A DNA stretch of 64,000 bases from Blasia pusilla. Lineage: Eukaryota; Marchantiophyta; Marchantiopsida; Blasiales. Of this stretch, positions 22,470-33,682 are shown one piece after another (positions within the stretch are counted from its first letter, which is position 1; each line of letters starts with the position of its first letter). The translations under genes were made by a program, and so were the position numbers. The notes beneath the pieces were generated by a model. That model worked only from the letters and a program-made list of their open reading frames with translations, had not been told where the DNA came from and did no database searches. The stretch covers positions 42,222,001-42,286,000 of the forward strand of contig CM114272.1 in the NCBI GenBank assembly GCA_050084515.1, written 5' to 3'.

Positions 22470-25400
22470 ACGTCAATAGTTTGGAGCTGGTGAAAGATCC
22501 TGCAATTGTGCTCACATGAGATGACACTCAACATCATATCACGCATACCGGTAAAGTTCCAATAGCATTAGATGGTCTTTGTGCTCTTGGAATTGTTCTC
22601 TATGTTCCTACCATTGCAAGAAATCTTATCTCTGTAGGACAGATAGTAGAACAAGGTTCTCAAGTGAATTTTAACGCAGATGGTTGTTTCATTGAAACAA
22701 TGGATGACCAGACTACGATAGCCAAAGGAACTAGATCTGGAAAAATGTTCAAATTAGATGTTTCTATGCCAAAGATCCAAACAACAATGTATGGTGAAAT
22801 CGGCCAACAAGTCACAGATCTAAATGTGTGACATAGAAGAATTGGACATATGAATCTTCAAAGATTACATCGTCTTTCATCATCTAATATAGTAATAGGA
22901 CTCCCTAAATTAGCGAGTCCTGCTACGTTAGAGGTATGTCCTGCTTGCCAATTTAGAAAAAAAGTTAGATTTCCTTTTCCAAAGCAAGGTAGAAGAGCAT
23001 CCAAGATATTGGAGTTGAGCCACAGTGATATATGGACAGCATCACAACATAGCCTTAGTGGTTGCCAGTATTTTGTTTCATTTATTGATGACTTCTCTAG
23101 GTATATATGGGTTTACTTTTTGAAAGCCAAGTTAGAGGTATTCTCAGTGTTCCAAACATTCAGAGTTCTAGTAGAGAAGCAGACTAGACAACACATTCTG
23201 AAATTGCGTTGTGATGGAGGAGGAGAGTATCTTTCAATAGAGTTTGATGATTATTTACGTCAGAATGGCATCCAACGTCAAGTGACTTGCCGTTACACTC
23301 CACAACAAAATGGAGTGGCTGAGAGGAAGAATCGACATATTGCTGAAGCGGCACAAGCTATGTTGAATGAGAAGAACATGCCTAAGGTGTATTGGGCAGA
23401 GGCTGTAGCATGTGAAGTCTTCTTAATCAACCAAACTCCAACAGCATGAGTTCATGATAAAACTCCATTCAAAGTCTTCACAGGAAGTAAACCTGATTTC
23501 TCCTTCTTGAAAGTATTTGGCTGTATTTGTTACACTCATGTTCCTTCTGAGAGACGTCAAAAATTAGACCCCAAGTCTGAAAGATGTATCTTCATTGGCT
23601 ATGCTCATAGAACTAAGGGGTATAAGTGCTACATTCCATCCTCTAGGCAGCTTATTATTAGTGGGGTTGTTGTCTTTAATGAGCTAAAGTCATAGTATGC
23701 TCCATCTAAGCCTATTCCACCTCTAAACTTGTCTATTGAGGGGGAGAATATGACTATAAACCAACAGACATTATCTTCAACTTCCCCTAGTACTATTGCA
23801 GGATTAGGAGAGGTCCTAGATTCATCGGTTAAATTTGTGAGTCCATGGATGGGAAGAATACATATTCAGTATGTTGACACTAGTCAGAGCCATCTACCTC
23901 TGAACAACAACTTTGTAGATCAATTTAGAGTTACACATCCAATTCATAGATTCATAAATGAAGGTTTCCTTGCGACACATCATGCATATATGATGACTAT
24001 CCTTCAAGAGCAGGAGCCGAGTTATTTTGAAGAAGCTACGAGTAAGGCCGAATGGATTGAAGCTATGGAGGAAGAGCTTGTTGCATTAAGACATCAGCAA
24101 ACATGGGAGCTGGTTGATATACCTTCTGGTAACGAAGTTATTGGTTGCAAATGGGTTTACAAAATCAAGCGCAATCAAGAAAGTACAATTAATAGATACA
24201 AAGCGAGATTGGTGGCTAAGGGCTATGCACAACAATATGATATCGATTATGAGGAAATATTAAGCCCTGTTACAAAGATGGCGACTATGAGAACAACGGT
24301 TGCAGCTGTAGTAAGTAAGAAGTGGAAATTACATCACATGGACGTCAAGAATGCCTTCTTGAATGGAGATCTATACGAGGAGGCATATATGACTCAACCA
24401 CCTGGATACGAGCATCCCAAGTTTCCATTTTGCGTATGCAAGTTGAAGAAAGCTCTACACGGGCTTAAACAAGCTCCAAGAGCTTGGTATGGCAAGTTTA
24501 CATACATCCTACAAGAGTTGGGTTTTAGGGTATGTGATTCTGACTCCTCGTTATATGTCTTGAGAGCACAAGATGATAGTGTTTTCATTATATTGTATGT
24601 TGACGATCCCTTGATTACTTGAAGTATTGAAGAAATGGTACAGCAAGTCAAGCTTAAGTTACAAGCATAATTTGATATGAAGGACTTGGGAGAACTCAAG
24701 TACTTCCTTGGTATTGATTTTATCAAGGTTGGAGAGAGCATGTGGTTACTACAACGACAATATGCTCTTCATATGCTTTCAAAATATGGTATGACACCTT
24801 CTAAGCCAATTTCTACACCGTTGGACCAGAGCGTGAAGCTAAGAGTGGATGAAGGAGAGATGCTTGTAGATTCTAATATGTACAGGTGCATGGTTGGAAG
24901 TTTGATCTATCTAACTATAACCAGACCAGATTTGAGCTATGTTGTTGGCCTAGTGAGCCAGTTTATGCAAGCACCTCGAAAACCTCACCTTCATGCTGTG
25001 AGGAGGATTATGCGGTATGTGAAATTATTTATTCAATTCGGGCTTCAATTTGAACCTTCTCCGAGTTTTCAATTACAGGGATTCATATATGTTGATTGGG
25101 CAAGAAGCGTGTCTGATCGACACTCCACATGTGGTTATTCATTTACTTTGGGAAGTGCAGCTATAAGTTGGGCTTCAAATAAGCAACCTACAGTTGCTTT
25201 ATCTTCAATAGAGGCTGAGTACACAGGAGCAACCAATGCAGCATGTGAGGCGGTGTGGCTTCATCAATTACTTGTTGAGATTGGTGTTAGTGACTTAGGA
25301 CCTAGTGTAATATATGTAGACAATATTAGTAGCATCAAGCTTGCTAATAATCCTGTGTTTCATGCTCATACAAAGCATGTTGAGGTGCACTATCATTTTA

Positions 25401-25557
25401 TCAGAGAGAAAGTGCTTGCACGAGAAATTGATCTTGTGTATATAGGTACAGATCAGCAAATTGTTGACATCTTTACAAAGGCATTGTCTAGAGATAAGTT
25501 TGAGATGTTTAGAAAGGATTTAGGCGTTAGAGATATCGATATGAGCTTGAGGGGGAG
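22470..25557 (+). pseudogene. Ty1/copia element C: protease end, integrase, RT, RNase H
   Basis: The same family as copia element B but with full pol. It starts abruptly in the protease region (SLELVKDPAIVLT). Then come the GAG-pre-integrase segment from about 22770 (RRIGHMNLQRLHRL), the integrase core with FIDDFSRYIWVYFLK, GGGEYLSIEF and TPQQNGVAERKNRH, and reverse transcriptase from about 24040 with WVYKIKRN, DVKNAFLNGDLYEE, LHGLKQAPRAWY and YVDDPLIT. In that motif a Pro replaces the usual Leu after the catalytic DD. RNase H follows with LSSIEAEYTGA and VDIFTKALSRDKFEMF. From about 22850 it keeps one reading frame but has several stops (for example 23447, 23693, 24620 and 24668). LTR, gag and most of protease are missing on the 5' side. 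Confidence 0.93.
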
Positions 25558-25871
25558 TATTGAAGATTGTATTGCAGTCAAGCTGATGAGATACCAAAAC
25601 TGCTACATTTGGTACTCACACGAAGTAGGGAAGCTTAATCTTGGTTAGTCAGTTAAGCACGATTATCTTAACTAGGGTTAGTTAATCACAGTTAGTCTAA
25701 CTCAAGACTATGGTTAAGGGTAGGGTTAGGTTTACTTGAATATATCCTATATAATTGAGAAGAGGACCAGCCTCCATTCATTCTCTCATTGCAAATTTTG
25801 TTCTCCATGGTGGTATGTGTGTGTGTGAGAGTCGTTTTCCACCAATTATGCTTGTTTAGCAGTTTTCCACA
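25558..25871 (+). repeat. 3' LTR of copia element C (314 bp)
   Basis: It follows the polypurine tract GAGGGGGAG, starts TATTGAAGATTG and ends TTTTCCACA. It is homologous along its length to both 312-bp LTRs of element B, which fixes its ends. No 5' partner exists in the window because the element is 5'-truncated. Confidence 0.92.
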
Positions 25872-25872
25872 A

Positions 25873-26215
25873 GTATGGGAGCCGATTGCCCCATACCGGT
25901 GCTCTCGAGAGCACCATATATCTTGCTAATTTTTATTTTCACAGGTCTTATGTTTTTATTGAGAAAAATCAGTGCCGAAGCGCTGCCAAATTTTGTGTAG
26001 AAGAAAGAGACATTGGGCTTTACGACAGTCTCCGTCATTTTTTATTGGAATTTCCAATTCAAAATATTTTTAACGCCGTTGTAGATCGTGAAGTTATGCA
26101 TGCTATGCAATAGACAATGTGCAATTTGAAGTTGCAAGCAAAACGTTATGGTCAATCTTGCAAAACTGCCATTTCTAGGCAATTTTTAGGGTTACATTGT
26201 TAAAACCCTAAACCA
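25873..26215 (+). repeat. ~340-bp direct repeat, copy 1
   Basis: Homologous to 26868-27208. Shared pieces in order: GTATGGG, GGTGCTCTCGAGAGCACC (a perfect 18-bp palindrome at 25898-25915), AATCAGTG, AGCGCTGCCAAA, AAGAGA.ATTGGG, GTCGTAGATC-type and AAACCCTAAACCA. It abuts the copia C LTR on the left and a partial gypsy LTR on the right. Function unknown. Confidence 0.8.
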
Positions 26216-26222
26216 ATAAATC

Positions 26223-26636
26223 GAGGATGACCTGCTAAGGCCTCGAGAAACCTTCTCTCATTTGGAGCCATATTGAGGAACTTACTATTTTAGATAAGTA
26301 TCATTTTGAGTATATGATCGACTTTCTATTTTTGGTAAGTGGCCCTTGACCTCCTACATCCGGTCAAGAGCCACAGAGGTGACTTGGGAGCATAGATTAC
26401 CATGGAGAGAGCTTGGGAGAAGGGAGGGATATACCTCAAGGAGAGAGAGCTTGAGAGTTGATTCTCTCTTTGTTGAACCTCTTGGCATGAGGCGGCGGAG
26501 TTATGGTCTTGCTTGCCTTGTGTGTGTAACCCAAGCCTCTCATTAGGAGAGTGGGTTTGGTTTGATATTGAGAGAGACATGTGAGTGCACACATTTGAGA
26601 ACTATGGTGTTGTGAGAGAGATTGGATCTTATTTTA
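26223..26636 (+). repeat. Partial 5' LTR of gypsy-CMT element
   Basis: Very similar to 33870-34292 in the 3' LTR. It shares GCCATATTGAGGAACTTACT, TGACCTCCTACATC and GAGGCGGCGGAGTTATGG, and ends GGATCTTATTTTA. The outer part (U3), present at 33683-33870, is absent here and replaced by the direct repeat. This loss makes the element immobile. Confidence 0.85.
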
Positions 26637-26639
26637 CGA

Positions 26640-26680
26640 AGAGAGAATGAGCGAGTGAGAGAGTGAGAGAGTGAGAGAGC
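26640..26680 (+). repeat. Short GAGTGAGA simple repeat
   Basis: GAGCGAGTGAGAGAGTGAGAG-type tandem units just after the LTR remnant, in the untranslated leader of the gypsy element. Confidence 0.7.
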
Positions 26681-26867
26681 TTCATGGGGGAGCTCGCTGG
26701 TTGCTCGATGTTTGGTGCAAGTTGGGGGACCGTGTTCTCCGCTTCATGGCTCATGGGAGTGCTCACCAGAGCAAGAGCCATGCGAGTTGGCTATTTTGCT
26801 TAGCTGATTTTTTGTACGAGAGAGTGGCACGCGGAAGCGCTGCCCAATTTTTTATAGGAATTGAGTA

Positions 26868-27208
26868 TGGGGGCGGATTACTCCATGCCGGTGCTCTTGA
26901 GAGCACCATGGAGCTTGGTGATTTGTGTTCTCAAGGGTTTTACATTTTCGTTGGGAGAAATCAGTGTAGAAGCGCTGCCAAACTTTGTGTAGGAGAAAGA
27001 GATATTGGGTTTTATGACAGTCCCCGTCAGTTTTTCCTGGAATATCCGATTCCAAATATTTTTTAATATCGTCGTAGATCATGAAGCTAGCCACGGTGTA
27101 CAAGAAACAATGCGCAATTTGGAGTTGCGAGCAAAAGTTATGATCAATTTTGCAAAAGTGCCATCGATAGGCGATTTATAGTGCTAAATTGTTCAAACCC
27201 TAAACCAG
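26868..27208 (+). repeat. ~340-bp direct repeat, copy 2
   Basis: Homologous to 25873-26215, about 995 bp downstream, with the partial gypsy LTR between the two. The palindrome is imperfect here (GGTGCTCTTGAGAGCACC). A short extra piece, GGAAGCGCTGCCCAATTTTT at about 26833, looks like a third fragment of the same unit. Confidence 0.8.
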
Positions 27209-28248
27209 TCGTCGTAGCCGTCATAGTCACCATCAAAGGTCCGCCATCAACAGTCAACCATCACCGTCAACGGTCCACCGTCCACCGTCGGCCGCTGCCG
27301 CCGCCTAGCGCTGCTCAGAGCTGCATTCGACCATTGTCCACCCTTTGGTTGCCATTGCCGCCATTACGGAGTGGAGGATCTTCCACGCTGACCGTTGATT
27401 CTGTGACTTGTGTCGCCACCACGTACTTTGTTCTGGCCGCCACCGTCATCGTAGTTTTGTCATCAACCATTGATGGCAGATGATCTTGGGTTATGGTGTT
27501 TGAGGTTTTTATTTCATGCTGCGATGTTGTGATTGGTAGCCACTCGACAACGATCGAGTACCGTGTCGTGACGCCCGTAGCCGCAACGCGCCGCCGATTG
27601 CCACGCCGTGCCGCTCGTGGCCACACCACACCATCTCAATGGCGAAGCTGCTCCTTCACTAAGGATCAGAGCGTGTGAATTTTTTATTGAGGAGGGTGTG
27701 TCGCCGAGTGCCACACCCCATTCCCGAGTGATATGCCGTTTGTAGCCGTTTTGTGTCGCCAGTGCCGCACCAGACCACTGGATCTGCACCGCACATCGAG
27801 GAGGTTTGAGCACCGTCAGTACGAGAGGAGTACGACTTGTAGATTGGAGGAGTTATCTTCATGATTGAGTTGGGGTCAAGATTTGCAGTTGACAAGGAGC
27901 AATATCGACATTATTGTCAAGTTACCCATTGTGGTCTCTTACCCTGCACGTGTGAGGGATTTTCGGGTATTGGGAAGTTATTTGGGATATTGGATTTTGT
28001 GTTGATGCTAGGAGCATCGATGATGTATGGGTTTAGGGGAATAGACATGTGTGGGATGTCCAGAGTTGAGGATGGTTGTCGATGAGACGATAGATCAATT
28101 GATTTGCCGCACCACACTTCTTGTTGCCGCACAACACACATCTCAGTGAGAGCGTGTAGATTGAGTGCCGCATGTTTAGCTTGAGTGATTGAGGGATTAC
28201 TCGCAAGATTGAGAGTGATCATGTGAGAGGGGTACGAGGGCCATCACG
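27209..28248 (+). other. Leader region of the gypsy-CMT element
   Basis: Runs from the second direct repeat to the gag start. It begins with a GCCGCC/CCGTC-rich low-complexity stretch (27200-27380). Short open frames here show no known domain. No convincing primer binding site was found. Confidence 0.45.
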
Positions 28249-29390
28249 GTGTCCTTTCAAGATTTTGAGAGGCGAGGTAGTGGACCTGGAGGGTTTACTC
28301 GGAGTGGTACGAGGTTTCAAGGGTCTCCACGTGAGAGACCACCTCGATCTTCTTCTGTGTTGTCTTTAGACAAGGAGGAGCGTATAGAGGAGTGTGTTAG
28401 TGATCCACCGTACACATTGAGTGGTCCTACCAGCTGGGCGTACAAGATGGACGATCGGGGTAGAGGACCGCGTAGGTTTTCGAGTGTTGTAGGCACTATA
28501 GAGCTACACGACTTCATTGCGGAGTTTAGGAGTTGGTGTGACTCACAGCGGGCTAGGAACTCTAGAGAATTCAATCCGTTTACAGCATGGAACGGTATGT
28601 TCCAGTATTTAGAGGGGGCATGCATGGACGATTACTATGAGTTCTCCCATAGATATGCCCAGGAGATTGAGGCATCGCGACTCTACTATGACCCACACTA
28701 TGTGTCATGTACGGAGCCGTTCCTGGATGAGGAGGAGTAGTCAAGAGAGGCTACTTCCTCTTCCACTAGTGATGTTTTAGGAGGGGTCACTCACACTAGA
28801 GTTGTTGCACCCTCTAGTCGGGTTCGTCCTAGGTTCAACCCCATGGTTGAGTTCTTCGCTTAGTTGAGGGCGAGCTACCAAGGGGTACGGACGGAGAAGT
28901 TGCGGAGCATCCACGACTTCCAGAGGCACCCGAGTGAGAGTTTACGTGAGGCTTACACTTGCTTGCGCCGGTTGATCAACGTCACTCAGGGGATGACAGA
29001 GGCTCAGGCTATCCAATCATGGTACACGATCCTGGATCGGACCCTGCGGACACAGGTGCGGGAAGGGGGTGCTTCTTATGAACATTTCCCCTACGTAGAG
29101 AGATTTTTTTAGAACCGCCAAGAACATTGAGCGCAACATGGCAAAGGAGAGCGTAGCCACCATGGGTTATGGGCAAGAGCAGTCACGATTGTCTGCACCA
29201 ACGTGGACTCCGAGATAGGTCGACTGTGGCACCACGAGCTCACGGAGGATACCAAAGTGGTGTTGCACCAGGAGGTTATCTGTGTGACTGTTGTCAGAGG
29301 TACGGTCATACACGCGCCAGGTGTTTTAGTTTACACCCTGAGTTACGTCCGGACCAAGGGCCAGAGAGGGCACTTGAGCGAGTAGTCGGT
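28249..29390 (+). pseudogene. Gypsy-CMT element: gag with zinc knuckle
   Basis: The 163-codon frame at 28249-28740 begins MSFQDFERRGSG, and the same frame resumes after stops at 28864-29112 (SYQGVRTEKLRSIHDFQRHP), a retrotransposon gag-like segment. After a frameshift the plus strand carries CDCCQRYGHTRARC at about 29281-29322, an exact C-x2-C-x4-H-x4-C zinc knuckle, which packages the element RNA. The downstream protease and integrase place it as the gag of a Ty3/gypsy element. It is broken by stops at 28738 and 28861 and a frameshift near 29115-29170. Confidence 0.8.
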
Positions 29391-29599
29391 CCGGGTGGGC
29401 TAGAGATCGTGCACCAGGTGGTCCCGTTGGGGGACGAGGAGCTGGAGTTGCCCGACACGGTGGTGGAGCTACGCGTAGAGGAGGTAGAGTCCCACCACCT
29501 AGACGCGTCGAGGGAGACGTCAGGCATGAGGCTGGGATGGCTGCTCAGATATAGTAGCTACATGAGCAGATTGCCACTATGGCATTGAGTTTACCCGAT

Positions 29600-30255
29600 G
29601 CCGGATCTGTGGCATTGACATCATATGGAGCAGCCAGTCATAGGTGATTGCAGAGGAGGTGATGGACCTACCCTTGGATCGGATGCTTGGGCCATCCACG
29701 TCAAATTCATGGCAAGCTGGGGCTGCTAGGATGGCGGAGATGCTCACTAGACCCGCAATAGAGCGTGCCATGGCTTCTTTTGGTGTTGTGTTGCTGGATA
29801 ACCCAGGAGAGGTCTTTGAGTTGGTGAGTCCAGAAGGTAGAGCTTTTAGTCCGCAGTGCGTCTTGTTGGATTCAAAAGCGCAACCCTTGATGTTGGAGAA
29901 AGCGTCATTCAGAAGATTGGGCTTGACAAGAGCCGATGTGGAGCGTTGTCCATTTGGGATACAGACATCCTTGGGTATAGCGAGTGCCACGTAGTATATC
30001 ACCCGACAGGATGTCATGGTGAGGATTTGCCCACGACATCCTACATATGAGTCTGTGGTGCGAGGCAAGGCGATAGTGACTGATGTAGAGTCCTACAACG
30101 TCTTGGTTGGTGGAGCAGTGCTATACCCGATGGGGTTTTCCCTAGATTATTGGGAGGAGTCAGCATCATACAGACCAGGATGGCAGTTAGGTGATGGGCG
30201 CCTTAGCTTATTACCCGTTCGATTCAGAGGTGCAGTGATCGAGCGACGGCCATGA
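29600..30255 (+). pseudogene. Gypsy-CMT element: aspartic protease-like domain
   Basis: Frame from 29644 contains FSPQCVLLDSKAQPLMLEK, where the retropepsin active site D-S/T-G appears as D-S-K, then ADVERCPFGIQTSLG. It continues past a stop at 29992 into VTDVESYNVLVGGAVLYPMG and LDYWEESASYRPGWQ, the C-terminal half typical of this retroelement family. Family knowledge: it cuts the gag-pol polyprotein. The glycine replacement and the in-frame stop imply inactivity. Assignment rests on motif order and position before the methyltransferase. Confidence 0.7.
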
Positions 30256-31545
30256 GAGATGGCGACCTTAGTAGCATTCAGCAATGCCATCACTTGGCCT
30301 AGTGATTTGATTTAGGGACATGTCCATACAGAGGATACTCCCATTCTTGACGTTTCTATGGAGAGGAGTGTCATGGTAGCCGCATCAGTCCGTGGAGGAG
30401 AGGTGCCGCTTTGGGACTCGACTGAGGAGCTTTGATGCTTAGCCACTGAGCATTTGCAGACCGTGTGGAGCGAGACGTTTGCACTAGAGTGTGACGGGTC
30501 AGAGGAACCCCAAGTATGCAGGAGTGCTGCTATCACCCCTTTGGACACCACCGCGATTGTGTGGTGCATCCCCGAGGAGGGTATTTGTGTGTTGGATCTC
30601 TTTAGAGGGATCAGTACTAGTTTAGCTGTTGTTTTGCAGGCATGAGTGCACATGCAACAATACCTATACGTTGAGATTGATGATGTTGCAAGGCACGCTT
30701 CATTTCATCATGTGGCACAGTTACACCTCCATTTTCCTGACTTGTTGCTGCGTTCGCCATTCAGGGTTACCATGGTTCCCTACCAAGGAACATTTCACTA
30801 TTGGGGGCGCGGGACTTGGAGCGGGTAGGGACCATAGACTTGGTCATTGCTGGTACGCCGTGTTAGGGCCAATCGAGTGATGGATGAGATAGCGGGTTAG
30901 CTGACACTTGGTCCAAGTTGTTTTGGGAGATGATGCGGATCTTGCAATATTTACAAGAGCATCAACCTCATTCTCAAACATACATTTTGGAGAATGTGCC
31001 GATTTTGGGCGATTCAAGGTCGCGCGTGGTGATGAGTGCACATTAGGTGCACGCATGGATCGGCCTGGCAGTGTTGTTAGATGCAGCGAGTGTAGGTTCT
31101 AGAGCACACCGACCACGTCTTTGGTGGACCAACTTGGTACCAAATGAGGTATTTTGGAGGGCTTATCCAAGAGTGGAGTGTCCCTCTGATTTGTTGGTGG
31201 ATTCTATATTGGACCCCGGCAGTCGATCACATGCAGTGAGGCATGAGGAGCGACCGCCGTTGACTGTGGTCAATAGGATTGACATGCCACGAGCAGCCTT
31301 TCCCACATTGGTGAGTTTTCCCACTTCTTATGCATTCAAGGAGGCCGGACCTGGCTTGGTTTGGGATGACCAGGTACAGAGGTTGGTGGAGCCCAACGCC
31401 GATGAGCAAGAGCAAGCGATGGGTTTCCCACAGGAGTGACGGAAGTACTGTCAATGTCAGAGGCATCACAACGTCATTTCTTGGGTCAGGCGATGGACTT
31501 GAACTGCTTGACATGGATTTTCAACTTAGGAGTAGCTGAGCAACG
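30256..31545 (+). pseudogene. DNA (cytosine-5) methyltransferase domain carried by the gypsy element
   Basis: C5-methyltransferase motifs occur in canonical order. Motif I is GICVLDLFRGIST at about 30582-30620 (usual FSG reads FRG). Motif IV is DLVIAGTPC followed by a TAG where Gln is expected, at about 30838-30867. A GLADTWSKLFWEMMRIL helix follows, then motif VI YILENVPILGDSRSRV at about 30980-31025, motif VIII GSRAHRPRLWW at about 31092-31124, and a C-terminal EQAMGF...HFLGQAMDLNCLTWI region at about 31410-31515 like motifs IX-X. The catalytic Cys and the ENV triplet are kept; nonsense codons and at least three frameshifts break the chain. Family knowledge: such enzymes transfer a methyl group from SAM to C5 of cytosine. 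It sits between protease and RNase H in the same element, so it is not a host gene. Host-type targeting domains are not seen. Confidence 0.87.
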
Positions 31546-31669
31546 TCGTTTGAGGATGCAACATATCACAAAAGTTACATTGGTGAGCCCCATGCCTACT
31601 GAGACCATTGAGGCAGTAGCTGGGGGTGAGACCCAAGGACATCGACACACTAGACATGTGGGCTGTCGC

Positions 31670-31900
31670 ACATTTCAAATGTTATCTTTCGTCAATCTCT
31701 TTACCATCATTACTGATCATCAGCCACTTAAGTGGTTGATGGAGTCTGACAAGCTTATAGGGAAGCTTGCGAGGTGGGCTCTTTTGTTGCAGGAGTATGA
31801 CTTCCAAGTGGCGCATAAACCTAGGATACTCAACCAAGATGCAGATGGTTTGAGCCATAACCCATGCTCGAGTCAGCGAGATGCAAGTGGAGCTCGTTGA
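31670..31900 (+). pseudogene. Gypsy-CMT element: RNase H C-terminal half; RT deleted
   Basis: Frame 31436-31900 passes from the methyltransferase tail into FTIITDHQPLKWLMESDK, then LARWALLLQEYDFQVAHK and NQDADGLSHNP, the second half of a Ty3/gypsy RNase H. No reverse transcriptase motif is found anywhere in the element. A deletion near 31650-31675 therefore removed RT and the start of RNase H. The domain cannot act alone. Confidence 0.85.
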
Positions 31901-31921
31901 CATCATGAGAGTGATAAGGAG

Positions 31922-33510
31922 TTGGTGCCACGATGGCATGCGTCAGCATATGGGGGCTCGTTGGCTATGGAGAGCCAGATTGCTGAGACTTCGATGGCGA
32001 GGTCTGATGGAGAGTCCTTAGATCCAGAGGTAGGTGAGGAGACGACAGGTGGCCAAGACATTCACGACGATGGAGTGGTCTTGGAGCACCTGCGTATTGG
32101 GAGCATCGCGAGCACAATGGGTGCTAGAGAGCGGGATCGGATCCTACAACGAGCCAGACGGTTCCGGTGGGAGGGCACACATGTGTTGCGAGTGTGGGAG
32201 GATGGTAGAGTGCTTGTAGTGCCTCATCCTTTGTAAAGAGCACATTTGGTGCGTCATGCCCACGAGGAGTTGGGTCATTTTGGAGTGAAGCTAACGTACA
32301 ACTTGCTCCTGATTCAGTATTGATGGCCAGGCATGCAGACTGATGTTCAGCAGTTTGTGTTGCTAGATGTATGGTGTGTGATCAAGTCCGAGCATCGTTC
32401 AATGCTACGACTCCACAGTTTCATCCACTTCCGATCATGGTTTTAGGTTATAGATGGAGTTTGGATTTTGTAGGACCTTTGCCTTTGACGCAGCACCATA
32501 GTCATTATGTGTTGGTGATAGTCGAGCACTTCTCGAAGTGGATAGAGTTGGTTGCATTGCTTGACATAGCGAGTGAGGGAGTAGCCTATGCCTTCCTAGA
32601 TTGAGTGCTGGGTCATTACGGTGCACCAGCTGAGGTGTTGATAGACCAGGGTCCAAAGTTCCGCGGGGAGTTTTAGGCCTTGAGTGATCAGGCACTGATC
32701 AACCAACGCACTACTTCGTGAGATCATTCTGAGGCAGATGGACTAGCGAAGTGGGTTGTGCAGATGGTGAAGAGAGGACTACGCAAGTGTGGCTTGCAGA
32801 GAGGTCACCTAGGAGATTGGTACCTTCAGTTTTCGTGGTTGGAGATGGGATACAGATTCAGCACGCAGGCATCCTTAGTGTCTTTCTCACCGTACTTGTT
32901 TCTTTATGGCCAAGAGCGAGATTTACCTACGGCCATTCTTCGAGATGTTGGTGAGGTGTTGAACCTTGATGACCCTGATGTATGGATGCGAGCATGTTCT
33001 CAGAGGGCTAAGTTGTTGCGGAGAGTGATGCCCATGGCGTTTGAGAACTTGGCGATTGCGCAACATCGGGATACGTTGAGGTATGCGACTATTCGGGGAG
33101 GTGGTTATCGACCTAATATCCGGAGTTTTCATCAAGGAGATTATGTCTACTTGCAGCAGACGGCACCCACAACGTTGGTTGTGACTGCACGGCGTACCAT
33201 CTTGAGAGTATGTGAGGTTTTGCCATCCGGTGTTCTCTTATTGGAGGGACGCGATGGTATGGTTTGGAAGGACCATGTGCCTAACTATGCGCCATGTCAT
33301 CTTCTGAGTATTGACGGTACAGTTGATCTGAGCTTAGCAATAGTTCCTACAGGCTTGCGGTGTATGTTGTGTGGTTCCGCCAGTGGTGCAGCCACTATGC
33401 TAGTCTGTGATGCGTGTTCGAGAGGATGGCATATGGCATGTTTGAAGCCACCTCTCACTAGGGTTCCTCAAGGACGATGGATGTGTCCTAGATGTACATA
33501 CAGTAGATAG
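31922..33510 (+). pseudogene. Gypsy-CMT element: integrase with C-terminal PHD finger
   Basis: The H2C2 zinc-binding region is at 32235-32380 (HEELGHFGVKLT, then CVARCMVCDQV after a frameshift). The catalytic core follows: first Asp in GYRWSLDFVGPLPL (about 32448), second Asp in VLIDQGPKFRGEF (about 32635). The segment ADGLAKWVVQMVKRGLRK (about 32735) has Lys where the third catalytic residue, Glu, is expected. An SH3-like C-terminal part (FHQGDYVYLQQTAPTTL) leads to a PHD finger at about 33357-33505 (CMLCG, MLVCDACSRGWHMACL, GRWMCPRC), a complete C4HC3 set. The ORF 32758-33510 is open for 250 codons. PHD fingers bind histone H3 tails, so it may steer integration to chromatin (inference). Confidence 0.88.
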
Positions 33511-33672
33511 TTCTACATTTCGACTTATGTCTGTGACATGGATGACAAGAAGGCGACTAACGATTAGGCCACATGAGCACCTGGTCTTCTTGCTCTTAGC
33601 GTCCGAGAGATGTATGTCATGGTAGGTAGTGATAGATGGCTATCTGGAGTTATAGGGATCTAACCACCAGCT

Positions 33673-33682
33673 AGGGGGGCGA
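33673..33682 (+). other. Polypurine tract of gypsy-CMT element
   Basis: AGGGGGGCGA directly before the U3 start of the 3' LTR at 33683; primes plus-strand DNA synthesis in LTR elements. Confidence 0.75.

Noticed and set aside
30577-31545. Methyltransferase as a host MET1/CMT/DRM pseudogene
   Set aside because: It lies in line between gag-protease and RNase H-integrase of one element, with no host-type domains or introns.
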